Below the pieces are notes generated by a model. That model saw only the letters and a list, made by a program, of their open reading frames with translations, made no database searches and was not told the DNA's origin. From Thalassia testudinum (lineage: Eukaryota; Streptophyta; Magnoliopsida; Alismatales; Hydrocharitaceae): a stretch of 64,000 nucleotides of DNA. Both the position numbers and the translations under genes were made by a program. The DNA lies in NCBI GenBank assembly GCA_037157565.1, contig JAZHRO010000073.1, forward strand, positions 21,776,501 through 21,840,500, given 5' to 3'. Within the stretch, counting starts at the first letter, position 1; each line of letters starts with the position of its first letter. This document shows positions 11,923 to 22,247 of this stretch, one piece after another.

Positions 11923-13230
11923 AAGGTTAGGATGGCTTGGTAGCTTAGGTGTATGGTGGTGATAAGGGGGGTTTTTGGAAGGAAAGTTGGCGCCCACTAG
12001 GGGGTAGTTATGGTTGTAGTTGGTGACACTTTTTGGTGGCTCTTGAAGGTGGTGGTGTGAAGAGGTGTGAAGGTTGGTGGCGCCAACTATGGGTGGAGTA
12101 GGTAGCTTAGGTGGTGGACTTGGAGTAGAGTTAGCGTGGAGTTAGGTTAGGGTTTAGGTAGTTGGTGGACGGCCATGTAGTGAATATTTTAGCTAAGCTA
12201 GCTAAGCTAGCTTAGCTAATAGGTGAGTAGAGGAGGAGGTGGGAGGAAGCTAGGGTTTTGGGATGAAGAGCTGAGGGTGAGCTGTTTGGAGCTGCACTGG
12301 AGTTGGTGACTGTAGAAGAGAACAACAAGGAGCTACCTTAGCTGGCTTAGCTTGCTAGTTCTTTGCTAGTTGCTAAGTCAAGCTAAAGTGAGCTGGGTCT
12401 GATCTTCTCGGAGATAACCTAACTAACTGAAGTATTTAGCTTAGGTGAAGTAGCTTAGCTCAACTAGGGTGAGCTGAGTGGAGTCTCCGGGAGTTGGACT
12501 TGAGCTGGCCTGAGCTAGTTGAGGTCATCTTCAGCTGACTTGAATTTAGTGAAGCAGGAAGTAGCTAGACCTAAGTTGAGGTGGACTCCTGTCAACTTAA
12601 GTTGAGCTAGCTAGAGCTCCCAGTGAACTGATTGGAGCTAAGAGGAGATAGACTCAACTAGGTTGAGCTAGATCTGAGCTAACTTGAGCTAGGTTGGGGT
12701 AAGTTGAGCTATCCTGAGCTACCATCCAGCTAAAATGAGCTGAATGGAGCTTAAAAGAGCTAACCCTAACCCAAGTGAGACAGTATCCAGCTATGATGAG
12801 CTAGATTTAACAGTGGTTTAGCTGAATTGATCTTACACTTCAAATGTTGCCTTCTTGAATGCTAGGGTTTTAGGGATATGAATATCTATTCATCCCTAAC
12901 ACTCAAATAAATGTGTCAAAAACAACAAAATTATGCAATGCATGCCTAACCTAAGTGATGCCCAAATGCAGCCTAGAAACTCGTTTGTTGAGGTAAAATC
13001 CTAAGAGCTAGGTTTGTTTTAGGGCTTAAGAATGATGATAAAGTGGCATTTATCAAAAATGTGTTGGTTGATTTGGACTCAATCAAGTTCTAAGTGAACT
13101 TGATTGACATTAGGAGAATGCAATCAAATAGGTGTGCACCCAATTAGGTTAGGGTTAGGTTCAATTAGACTTACTGAGTCTAATTAGGTAGGACATGGTT
13201 GGGCTTGACTCAATTAGGTTCCAACTGAAT
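11923..13230. repeat. Continuation of old LTR-like DNA (element B or a relative)
   Basis: G-rich DNA with the same 'ggtggtg', 'ttggcgcc' words as 9900-10300, then an AGCT-rich tract, then AT-rich DNA with repeated 'caattaggtt' words. It is cut at 13230 by element C; similar 'gcacccaatcaggtt' sequence resumes at 29047. No gene is supported. Confidence 0.45.
12180..12840. repeat. AGCT-rich degenerate tract
   Basis: By eye about 35-40 AGCT tetramers in about 660 bp, where about 2-3 would be expected by chance. They occur mostly as GAGCT or TAGCTTAG/CTAAGCTAG words, including a near-continuous run at 12189-12220. Irregular spacing argues against a simple microsatellite. No coding potential. Confidence 0.7.
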
Positions 13231-13828
13231 TGATGTGCATACATCTGAATAGCCAAAAATGTCTATTAATGCATGTTCTTAGTATCATATAAGCATCACA
13301 CATTGTAAATATTACATAACATGCATCACCATGCATTTAGGTCAAACTGTACAAATTGTATAGTAATTTCTTCTTCTTGGTGGTCAAGGACAGGGCGACA
13401 TTTAATCGAGGCCTCAGATTGAAGATCCAACCGTACGAATCTGATCAGGGCGACGATCGGAGTTCAACGACTCCAAGATCGCCTTAATCAACCTTCCATA
13501 GCATCAGATATAATCCGAGGAAGATCAGAGATCAAGGGCCAAGATGGTGTAAATCCACACTTCAGATGACAAATCCGACCACACGGATGGGTTCAAATCG
13601 ACATTCACAACCCAACGGCAAGAAAATTGGTCCAATCCGACATCCGTGGCACCATCTACAAGACATAGAAGACGGAGGGCCAAGATGGCGCCACGTGGCA
13701 CCATCCTAGCCACCCAACCGGCCCAAGGACCCACCGCTGCCCTCTTTCTCCTCAACCGCGTGGATGAACTCAGTCGTTGGATCAGAGAGCTCGCACCTAA
13801 ATTCGCAAATGCACCTCAAGTGACCACA

Positions 13829-13880
13829 TAGCTCAGCGGTCGCGCGGCTTCACACAAAGAGGGAGGCATGGGTTCAAGCC
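13829..13880 (+). other. tRNA-like A-box/B-box module in U3 of C 5' LTR
   Basis: TAGCTCAGCGGT (13829-13840) fits the Pol III A-box TRGCNNARYNGG at all but the last position. GGTTCAAGCC (13871-13880) fits a B-box. Start-to-start spacing is 42 nt, as in a tRNA gene. The same arrangement recurs at 25266-25317 and, changed, at 21169-21231 and about 37286-37328. No full cloverleaf with acceptor stem is visible, so this is not called a tRNA gene. Confidence 0.55.
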
Positions 13881-14184
13881 CTGCATCACCTCAAACCAAG
13901 GCGCGGGTGCGGAGTGGCTCAATTCAGTCATCAGATGGAAATCGTGTGGGCGGGAGGCGAGCAACGTGGCATGAGGATGGGCGCGGATTGCGCACGCACG
14001 CGATGACATGCATTCACACGCGCGATCGTATGCGCATGCATTGAAGCGTTGAAGAGGAAGCGAGCGCAAGCGTCCCTCGGCCGTCCCATCTCACGATCGG
14101 ACGACTAAAATCATCTGATTGTGGGGAGGCGTTGAAGTGCGAGGAGAGGAGGAGGCATAGGGGCGCATACAAGTTCAACGACAT

Positions 14185-14224
14185 GGGGTCTTTAGTGACG
14201 TTTATATCCATCACTAAAGACCCC
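14185..14224. promoter_or_regulatory. Promoter-proximal palindrome of C 5' LTR
   Basis: Perfect 14-bp inverted repeat GGGGTCTTTAGTGA / TCACTAAAGACCCC with a 12-nt spacer, about 50 bp upstream of the TATA box. It is kept in the 3' LTR (28291-28330) and in related LTRs (21504-21541; 37531-37570). Confidence 0.8.
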
Positions 14225-14276
14225 CCATTTAATGTTTTTAACTTGAAATGACCTTTTTGCCCCCAACTTCTACACC

Positions 14277-14285
14277 TATAAAAAG
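14277..14285 (+). promoter_or_regulatory. TATA box of C 5' LTR
   Basis: TATAAAAAG in CACCTATAAAAAGGCC. The equivalent box is at 28382-28390 in the 3' LTR, 21595-21602 in the nested solo LTR and 37756-37763 in the relative within the CACTA element. Confidence 0.75.
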
Positions 14286-14920
14286 GCCTATGCCCCCCAC
14301 ATTTCAATTATCTCTTCCTTCACCTCTCTTTCTCCAAAGCTCTAAAGAAGCTTGTCCCAAACCCGGGATGCTCCTCTAGAGTTAAAATCAAACTTTTCTC
14401 ACCCCCATTCCGGGAGTGGATCCCACGACGATGACACCCTGCCTCACCCCCAGTTCTTCTTGCTTCGTTCTCCATCTTCCGTCTTCACCCTCCGTCTTCC
14501 AGGAGTCCCCCTATCCAGCTCGTCGTCCAAGCAGCCATCGAGGAGGATAACTTCTCACCTCCTTTCTCTTTACTACTTTGTAGAGTAGATTTTATTACTT
14601 TCTAGTTGTAATATTTCCTGCTTTCTCGCTGTAAGATTTCTCGCTTTCTAGATGTAAAACATTATCCATTTTATAAAGTGTTTTTTCTCTCTCTATCTTT
14701 ATTAATATCGAATTCATTGTATTATCTCGCTTTCTAAACAAAAACAAAAAAATATATAATCGCGGATTTCAAATCGACGAAGCCTCCCTGTGTTCGACCC
14801 AGAATTCTTTTCGAGTTTCGGTAAAATTTATTTGTTGACGGATTTCTTCGCAAATCACATTATAACGATGGGTTTTCAAAACTCAACTTCCATTTTCGAT
14901 GATTTTCTGATTCAACATTT

Positions 14921-14938
14921 TGGTGTCGTTGCCTGGGA
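14921..14938 (+). other. Primer-binding site of element C (tRNA-Asp)
   Basis: TGGTGTCGTTGCCTGGGA lies 3 nt after the LTR end and matches the tRNA-Asp 3' complement with three differences, all of which could be C-to-T changes from TGGCGCCGTTGCCGGGGA or its reverse strand except the G-to-T at position 14. Confidence 0.8.
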
Positions 14939-16156
14939 GGCAACGAATCTCGATTTTCTTTCTGCATTTCACGCACTTAATTGTTTTCTAACTTGCTTTT
15001 ATTTCTCTTCTATTGTTTTGTAGGTACCTCAACAGGGAATCTTCAAGCGGTAGAAAGGAGTAAAGTGCAGTTGAAGACAATTGTAAGTGCTCCCCATTCC
15101 TCCCCTCTCCATAGATTTCATTTCACAACCCTAATTCAAACCTTAATTAACCTAGGTGTTCACATAAACCCTAAGATTAGTTTGGATGCTTTGATTTCCA
15201 CCCCCACTCATCTCACCCTCATAAAAAAAATAAACAAACAAAAAGATACTTCTTGTGAGACAAATTAACATACACACTACATACACCCACATTCGAGGCA
15301 CATAACCTAACTTGATTTTTATCTACTCAATCGGGATTCCAACCTTTGGAACTAGTACACACACCCAAACACATAATTGAGTAGAAATCAGATTACATAA
15401 CCACTTGTGTGCCTAACTCAGTGGTGAATTAAGGCTAATTATTTGAGTTGTTTGAGTTGCACCACTCAATCTAAAATCAACTCATCAAGTAACTTCCCCT
15501 TAGGGTTTACAATTTAGGTCAATACCAGGCACTCCACTTTACTTTCGATTTCAAAAGGAAAAGATCTTCATCCAATTTTGGAAAATCTGGTTTGCCGCTT
15601 TAACTTGATTGAATTTACCTAATTCTAAACTCTAAAAGCTACTTAAGCAAGATTTGAACCTTAAAATCCACTCATCCAAATAATCTTGCTTGAAAACCCT
15701 AGTTGTGCATGCACTCACACATATTCAATCAATCATTAAGGGCACAACCCATTTTAAGGTCCCACCACATTCCATAAACACTACAATCCTAAGCCAAGTT
15801 AAAATTGATTAGACGTTAACCTTAAGGACTGATTCGCTCTTTAGGGCCTAGATTGAGATTATTCACGATTAACCTGCTTGTACTAGTCAATTTGATGTCT
15901 AGCTAGTGGAGTAAAATCAAACGATTGTGGTTGGGGGTACAGTAGGAACCGGAGGCGCAAGACGAAGGAAGAACCTTCTCCCCAGTCCCTCCTTCTAACT
16001 GGTTGGATTAACTCGATACAAGTAGAGTAAATCATCTACAATCTTAAGATAGATTCTGAGAGTCTATAGATCCTTAGGCTACCCAACTTAAGGACAGGCT
16101 TGTTTTGTTGTGCTGTAGGGTTCTTATCCCCATTCCTTCCGACCTCTTCCTAGTTT
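14939..16156 (+). other. Element C untranslated leader
   Basis: About 1.2 kb without a supported gene between PBS and gag. The sequence is AT-rich, with no long plausible frame. Confidence 0.6.
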
Positions 16157-17986
16157 ATGCTTGGAAGGAGGTCATTGAATCCCCGATTGGAAGAACCATT
16201 AGATCATTCTAGGAGGTGTAGATTGAATTTTGGCCAAATCGATCCCATGGCCGATCAATCAACAAGAGATTTTTCAAAGGCAGTTGGAACAAATACAGAG
16301 AATGCAAGAATGGTTCCAGAATGTAGGGCACTCAGCCCTTGAAGGATTTTTATGATCCTTAAAATTATAGGGAACGTCTCGGTGTCCAAATTCTAGCCGG
16401 AGACGTTGAAATCAAGCCCCAGGTGTTAAGCCTGATCAAACATTTTCATGGGCTTGGCTCTGAAGACCCATTTCAGCATCTAGAGGACTTGACCACTTTG
16501 GTCTAGACCACCAAAGTACAAAACATGAATGAAGAGCAAATGATCATGAAGCTCATTCCCTACTCTATTAGGGATAAGGCTGCTCAATGGTACAGGACCA
16601 TTAGAAGGCTGATAGTAACTTGGAATGATATTAAATCGACTTTCTTAAAGAAATTCTTTCCAGTTGGGCGTACCAATGCACTGAGGCAGGCGATTACTAC
16701 TTTCGCCCAGCGGCCGGGGGAGTAGTTTCATGTTGCTTGGGAGAGATTCCAGGACTTATTGCAGAATTATCCACACCACGAGGTGCCGAAATGGCAACTC
16801 ATGCAGATCTTTTACTATGGGTTAACTGAGCAACTCAGAAATCACGTGGACGCTTCTTACGGAGGCAATTTCCTCAACAAAGACGCAGATAGTGTGATGA
16901 TTTGTTTGAGGAAATAAGTGAAAATTCAATCAATCATGCATCCATGGATACATTTAATAGGTCCCAACAACCCAGATCGAATGTTAATGAGGTCCATGAC
17001 TCTCATTCATTCGATATGGAGTTGATTTGTAATAAACTAGATAAGGTGGACCTGGTTACCAAAAGGATGGATTGGATGGCTAGAAACTCTGTGAACAATT
17101 CTCAATCCACTCAATCCCATAATTCGGGATTCCATTCTTCACGAGCTCCTTCTGGATGGGAGTTCATGAATCAACCGGATGCGACTCAACCTGTGAGCCA
17201 ACATTACTCAGAACCCCACAAGTTCTAAGTTGGGGCCTTTGATCCTAATTTCTCGGATCCCTCTCTTTCTTTCTCTCCATCCTTGCCCTATGAGGATGTC
17301 TATGTTGTACAGGAGAACGTTAGGTCCAACCCATATTCCAATGCTTATAATCCAGGTTGGAGGAACCACCCTAACTTCTCCTGGAAAAATCCAGGGTAGT
17401 AGACCCAATTCCAACCCAACAACTATGCCCCACAAAGATCAATGGGTCAGGGTCATATTTATACTCAGCTACCCCTGAATCAGATCAATCAGCCAGTTTG
17501 GAATGCTCATCAACCCGTAGGGTAGGCTGATTTGAACTGTCAGATGGTAGAGATGCAAGGATCTATGCTCCAACTCATGCAACAAATGAAAACCTCACTG
17601 GACAACTTGCAAACCGGGCTCATTGCTAACATCCGTCAGCCCGGATCTTTGCCATCTCAACCCGTACCCAACCTGCGCAACATACAGAATCCGGGCAATC
17701 AAGATCAAGGGTATGGGAATCAAAGGGACCCACACGCACATGCTCAGGTGGATGAGCAGGGTCCTTCCTCTTCTGCTTCTTCATCAAATCCAGGGTTTTT
17801 GGCTAATCAAGCCCCTCCAATCTTTCCTAACCCTCCCCAAGACCCAAACCCATACACATATGCCAACTCTGTTACTTTGAGGAGTGGAAGGAAAACCCAG
17901 GACCCACACCTACCCTGCTCTAGTCAAGAAAATCCTGGTGAGCCTGAGAAAAGAAAGGAGAATTCTAAAGAAGAAATCAAGGCTTA
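16157..17986 (+). pseudogene. Element C gag, decayed
   Basis: Starts MLGRRSLNP, matching the Gag start of E. The capsid domain is readable at about 16430-16900: FHGLGSEDPFQHLEDL-like sequence, SIRDKAAQWYR, FFPVGRTNALRQAI, WERFQDLLQNYPHHEVPKW, FYYGL, GGNFLNKD. A TAG at about 16724 interrupts PGE-FHVAWERF where E has Gln. After 16900 come Asn/Ser-rich then Pro/Gln-rich segments (17532-17986), the usual C-terminal half of Gag in this group. Several stops and frame changes make it non-functional. No CCHC knuckle seen. Confidence 0.82.
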
Positions 17987-18032
17987 GGAACCTGATTCTG
18001 AAGATCTAACGCATGCTCCTTTTCCTAAGGCC

Positions 18033-18740
18033 TTGATTAAACCTAGGAAGAAGAAGCCTATTGATAGTAACAAGGAGCTCTTGCATATATTCAAGAATGT
18101 TGAAATCAATATCCCCCTCCTCAATACTACCAAACACATACCAGCTTATGCTAAATTCTTAAAGGAATTATGCACCCAAAAGCGTAAGCCGAGGGAATCT
18201 GTTAAAAGGAAGGTGATACTCTCTAAGCAGGCTAGTTCTATTATCCTACATCACCGTCCTCCAAAAAGGAGAGATCCAAGTGCCCCTTTGATTTCATGTG
18301 TTATTAGATATTACACCTTTGATAGGGCACACCTGGATCTAGGTGCATCCATTAACCTAATTCCGACTTCTCTTTACGAGAAGTTCGGATTAAGTGAAAT
18401 TCGTCCAACCTCAGTAATGTTGTAGTTAGTAGACCTTTTAGTCACAAATCTGAGAGATGTTATTGAGAATGTTATTGTCAAGGTTAAGGACTTCTATTTT
18501 CCTATAGATTTCCTTGTCGTTGACATCGATGTACATGAGAATTTGAGGAACACGCCCATCATTCTGGGGCATCCGTTCCTGACTACCGCTAAGGCCAATA
18601 TCAACTGTGAGAGCAATAGCATGGAAATCGCCTTTGGAGATCGAAAACTGAAATTGGATATTTTCAAGGTGATTAATAAATTTGAGGATTGTGAATTTAT
18701 AGAGGAACTCGAGGAAGATAACATGAATGTTGAGACATGT
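18033..18740 (+). pseudogene. Element C aspartic protease
   Basis: After the linker (VEINIPLLN, PAYAKFLKELC) the active site reads HLDLGASINLIPTSL near 18330-18370, the D-L-G-A form also seen in A. An in-frame TAG at 18423-18425 replaces the Gln of the conserved L-Q-L. A small frame change follows, and from 18543 the C-terminal part reads PIILGHPFLTTAKANINCES and KLDIFK. Protease would process Gag-Pol. This copy is inactive because of the stop and the frame change. Confidence 0.82.
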
Positions 18741-20590
18741 ATGGTTGGTTCTACAATTGAAAGTTCTTCCTATCTCGATGAATCTAACCTGCAACCCTCT
18801 ATGGCAAACCTGCCACATTCTGAAGAGGTTATTGATTTTGTTCACATTCAACCTCTTCCTCTTGATGAATCTTCATCAGCATCATCCTTACCTTTCATCT
18901 TAGACCTACCCCAACTTGAGTTGAAACCATTGCCTGAGAGTTTGAAATATCAATTTTTAGGACCTAAAAAGACACTCCCTGTGATTATCAGTGCTACATT
19001 AACTAAGGAGCTGGAGATTAAACTGATCAAGGTCCTAAAGGAACATAAGGAGGTAATTGGTTGGACCATCCATGACCTTAGGGGGTTTGAGCCATCTTAT
19101 TGCAATCACAAAATTTTCATGGAAGATGGATCCCACCCTTCTCACCATATGCAGAGGAGACTAAACCTTAATATGCGAGAAGTGGTCAAGAAAGAAATAA
19201 TTAAGTGGCTCAATGCAGGAATCATTTATCCAATCTCAGATAGTCCTTGGGTAAGTCACGTGCAAATTGTTCCCAAGGAAAGCTGAGATTACCATTGTGA
19301 CTAATGAGAAATGAGAATCTGTCACAACTCGTACAGCTTCCTCCTGTAGAGTCTGTATTGATTACAGGAAGCTGAACACAGCCACCAAAAAGGATCATTT
19401 CCCTCTGCCCTTCATCGATCAGATTCTTGAAAGATTAGCCGGGAAAAAGTACTTTTGTTTCCTAGATGGTTAGTCAGATACAATCAAGTCCCTATCCATC
19501 CCGTGGATCAAGACAAAAATAACTTTCACCTGTCCCTAGGAACCTTTGCCTTCCGTAAAATGCCATTCAGCTTATGCAATGCACCTGCGACTTTTCAAAG
19601 GTGTATGCTAGCCATATTCTCTGACATGGTGGGAGAGTTTATAGAAGTCTTCATGGACAATTTCTCCATTTTAGGAGAATCATTTGATTCTTTCCTAGCT
19701 AATTATGGATTGATCCTTAAAAGATGCATCAAAACAAGATCGGTCCTTAGCTGGGAAAAGAGCCATTTCATGACACAAGAAGGTATCATCTTGGGTCATA
19801 TAATCTCTGAACGGGTAATTGAAGTTGACAAATCTAACGTTGATACTATTTCCAAACTTCCTCCTCCCACATCTGTTAAACAAATTCGATCATTTCTTGG
19901 TTATATGGGATTCTATCAGAGGTTCATTAAGGACTTCTCCAAGGTTGCTCGCCCTCTAAGCAACCTTCTTGCCAAAGATACGCCGTTTGAATTCGACGAA
20001 TCGTGCAACAAGGCATTCAATTCTCTTAAAATGATAGTCACTTGTGCTATAATGCTGCAACCACCGGTCTGGACAACCTTGAGACATTTCTTGGCCAAAA
20101 ATGATGCCAAACCCTGACTCATTCAATGGATTCTTCTGCTTCAAGAATTCGATCTTGAAATGAAAAATAAATCTGGGGCACAGAATGTGGTGGCGGATCA
20201 TCCTTCAAGACTTCTAAGTGATTCTCCTCGTCTGAATATTCTGATTACTGATACTTTTCCAGATGAGACTATTCTTGCAGTGTCAAGTGTCCAAACCCCA
20301 TGGTTTGCAGACAAAGTAAACTATTTGGCCATTGGTCAAATTCCTCAAGATTGGACCAAGAAACAACAAGATAGACTCAAATCTGAGACCAAATATTACT
20401 TCTGGGAGGACCCTGAACTTACCACATCGGCTCTGATCAGATTATTCACCAATGTGTTCCGAAGAATGAATTTCAAAGTATACTTGAGTTCTACCATGCA
20501 TCTGCATGTGGTGGACATTTCTCTAGGAAAAAGATGGCTGCAAAAATATTGCAATATGGATTCTATTGGCCGTCTTTATTCAAGGATGCC
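18741..20590 (+). pseudogene. Element C reverse transcriptase, truncated RNase H, start of integrase
   Basis: RT runs from about 18940 (LKYQFLGPKKTLPVII) through KKEIIKWLNAGIIYPISDSPWVS, CIDYRKLN.ATKKDHFPLPF (about 19345-19420), a frameshift near 19470, then FHLSLGTFAFRKMPFSLCNAP. The catalytic box is F-M-D-N (about 19650-19661) instead of F-M-D-D. After QPPVW (about 20075) the sequence jumps to RHFLAKNDAKP, so roughly 80 codons of RNase H, including the first catalytic Asp and the Glu, are missing compared with E. The segment after [10 protein letters not shown] leads into the integrase zinc-binding region, which is cut at 20590 by a solo LTR in WPSLFKDA. Confidence 0.85.
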
Positions 20591-21107
20591 TGATGTAAAC
20601 ACATTTACAATACTTAAGATGTCCATTTATGCATGTTCTTAAGCATAGGATTACATTGCATGCTATAAATATTGCATAACGTGCATCATCTTGCATTTAG
20701 AGTAGTTTGCATAAAATGGAGGTTAATTGTCTCCTTTTTATAGGGGCCTCGGATTAAAGATCCAACCGTACAGATGTGATCAGGGGACGATTGGAGCTCA
20801 ACGATTCCAAGATCGCCCTAATCAAGCATCTATAGCATCTGATGGTGATCGGGGAACCCCAGAAGATCAAGGGCCAAGATGATGTAAATCTACACTTCAA
20901 ATGACAGATCCAACCGCACGGATGGATTCGGATCGACAATCGCAACCTAACGATGCAAAAATCGAGTCAATCCGACACCTGTGGCACCATCTACAACATC
21001 CAGAAGATGGATGGCTAAGATGGCACCATGTGGCGCCATCTCAGCCATCCAACCGACCCCCAGCACCACCGTACCTTCTCTTCTTCAATCAGAGTGCCAC
21101 TTCTCTA

Positions 21108-21129
21108 CCGTTGGATCAAGATCCAACGG
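21108..21129. promoter_or_regulatory. Inverted MYB-type site pair in solo LTR
   Basis: CCGTTGGATC and GATCCAACGG flank a 2-nt spacer. The right arm extends to TCCAACGGCT, which fits the plant mitosis-specific activator (MSA) consensus YCYAACGGYY bound by MYB3R proteins. The same pair occurs at 25196-25217 and 37204-37229. Confidence 0.55.
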
Positions 21130-21168
21130 CTGTGGATGCGGCGCCCTGAATTCGTCCTCGCGACCTTT

Positions 21169-21231
21169 TGGCTGAGGCAGCACAGCGATCCCGCGCCTTA
21201 ACTCGAGGCGCGGACGCGAGTTCGAGTCGCG
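21169..21231 (+). other. tRNA-like module in U3 of solo LTR
   Basis: A-box-like TGGCTGAGGCAG (21169-21180), a 7-bp stem with 7-nt loop (CGCGCCT 21192-21198 / AGGCGCG 21206-21212) in the anticodon-arm position, and a T-arm-like 5-bp stem with loop GTTCGAG (21215-21231). Stems have changed but base pairing is kept. Confidence 0.5.
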
Positions 21232-21503
21232 GCAAGCTGGATCTGGAGCGGGGAGAGCGCCTTTAATCGACCGTCAGATCTTGATCGAGCGGCCGTCCGC
21301 GCTCAATAGCGTCGACGCGCTATCGCACGCCCTCGCCTCACACGGCATCGCACGCGTGCGGGTGCACATTGAGGAGCGGGGGAGGCGCATCTTAAGACGT
21401 CCGATCTCGCGATCGGACGGCTGAGATTCATTGAACGTGCAGCATGTGTTGAGTGCACATGGAAGCCAGCAGCTGCGCGTCCAACGCCCGCTACGCCCAC
21501 GAT

Positions 21504-21541
21504 GGGGCTTTAGCGATGGTTTTATCCATCACTAAAGACCC
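21504..21541. promoter_or_regulatory. Promoter-proximal palindrome of solo LTR
   Basis: GGGGCTTTAGCGATGG (21504-21519) and CCATCACTAAAGACCCC (21525-21541) form an imperfect inverted repeat about 55 bp upstream of TATAAAAG. Same place as 14185-14224 in the C LTR. Confidence 0.7.
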
Positions 21542-22247
21542 CTTATGTAATGTTTTAAAGATATAATGACCAATTTGCCCCCACTCCTTGCAACTATAAA
21601 AGGAGACCCCCTCCACACGAAATTCTTATCCCTTCCTTCTCTTCTCTACCTATCCAAAGCTCAAGAGAAGCTTGTCCCACACCCGGGATGCTCCTCGCGA
21701 GATAAAGTCCAAATTTTGGTCCCCATTCGGAAGTGGATCCCGCGACGACGATGACGTACTGCTCCGTTCCCATTCTTCTGCTTCATCCTCCTTCATCCTG
21801 CTCCATCCTCCTTCGTCCAGGCGTCGTCCCGTCCGGCTTGTCTTCTAAGCGATCGTCGAGGAGGATAACTTCTCTCTCCCATTCTTCTTTATAGCTTTCT
21901 AGTGTAGAATTTTCCTGCTTTCTAGTGTAGCTGATTTCTCATTTTCTAGTGTAATCCTTATTTGGTTTTATTATATAAACATTTTGAAATATTAAATGCA
22001 TGTTTTCTCTCTCTCTCTCTCTTCCTTTTAGTTTGATATCTTCATTGTAATTACATCACCTTGCTTTTTAAGAAAAATTCTAAAAAAATATAATGCGAAT
22101 ATAGATCGACGTAGCCTCCCTATGTTCGACCTGGAATTTCAATTTTGGTATAAATTTTAATTGTTGAACACGAATTCTTTGCTTTCAAGCTACAACGACA
22201 AGGTTTTAAAATCAAACACCTTAGTGTAGCAATTAGTACGTTCAACA

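Larger units (their letters stand above)
13231..14917 (+). repeat. 5' LTR of element C (1.69 kb)
   Basis: Begins TGATGTGCATAC and ends GATTCAACA. It aligns by eye with 24653-25398 plus 28065-29046. U3 holds a tRNA-like segment (13829-13880), a promoter-proximal palindrome (14185-14224) and a TATA box (14277-14285). The U5 motif GCCTCCCTGTGTTCGACCC lies at about 14785-14803. LTR start and end words are shared with the solo LTRs at 20591 and 36689, defining a 1.6-1.8-kb LTR family. Confidence 0.9.
20591..22247 (+). repeat. Solo LTR inside element C integrase (1.66 kb)
   Basis: Begins TGATGTAAACAC and ends ACGTTCAACA. The flanking TSD is ATGCC (20586-20590) and ATGAC (22248-22252), one change. 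Removing it restores the integrase reading order, which proves it is an insertion. Landmarks match the C LTR: inverted CCGTTGGATC pair (21108-21129), tRNA-like segment (21169-21231), palindrome (21504-21541), TATA (21595-21602), U5 motif GCCTCCCTATGTTCGACC (about 22105-22122). No internal domain is present. Confidence 0.88.

Noticed and set aside
13829..13880. True tRNA gene
   Set aside because: A- and B-box are present, but no acceptor stem or convincing cloverleaf can be drawn; kept only as a tRNA-like module.
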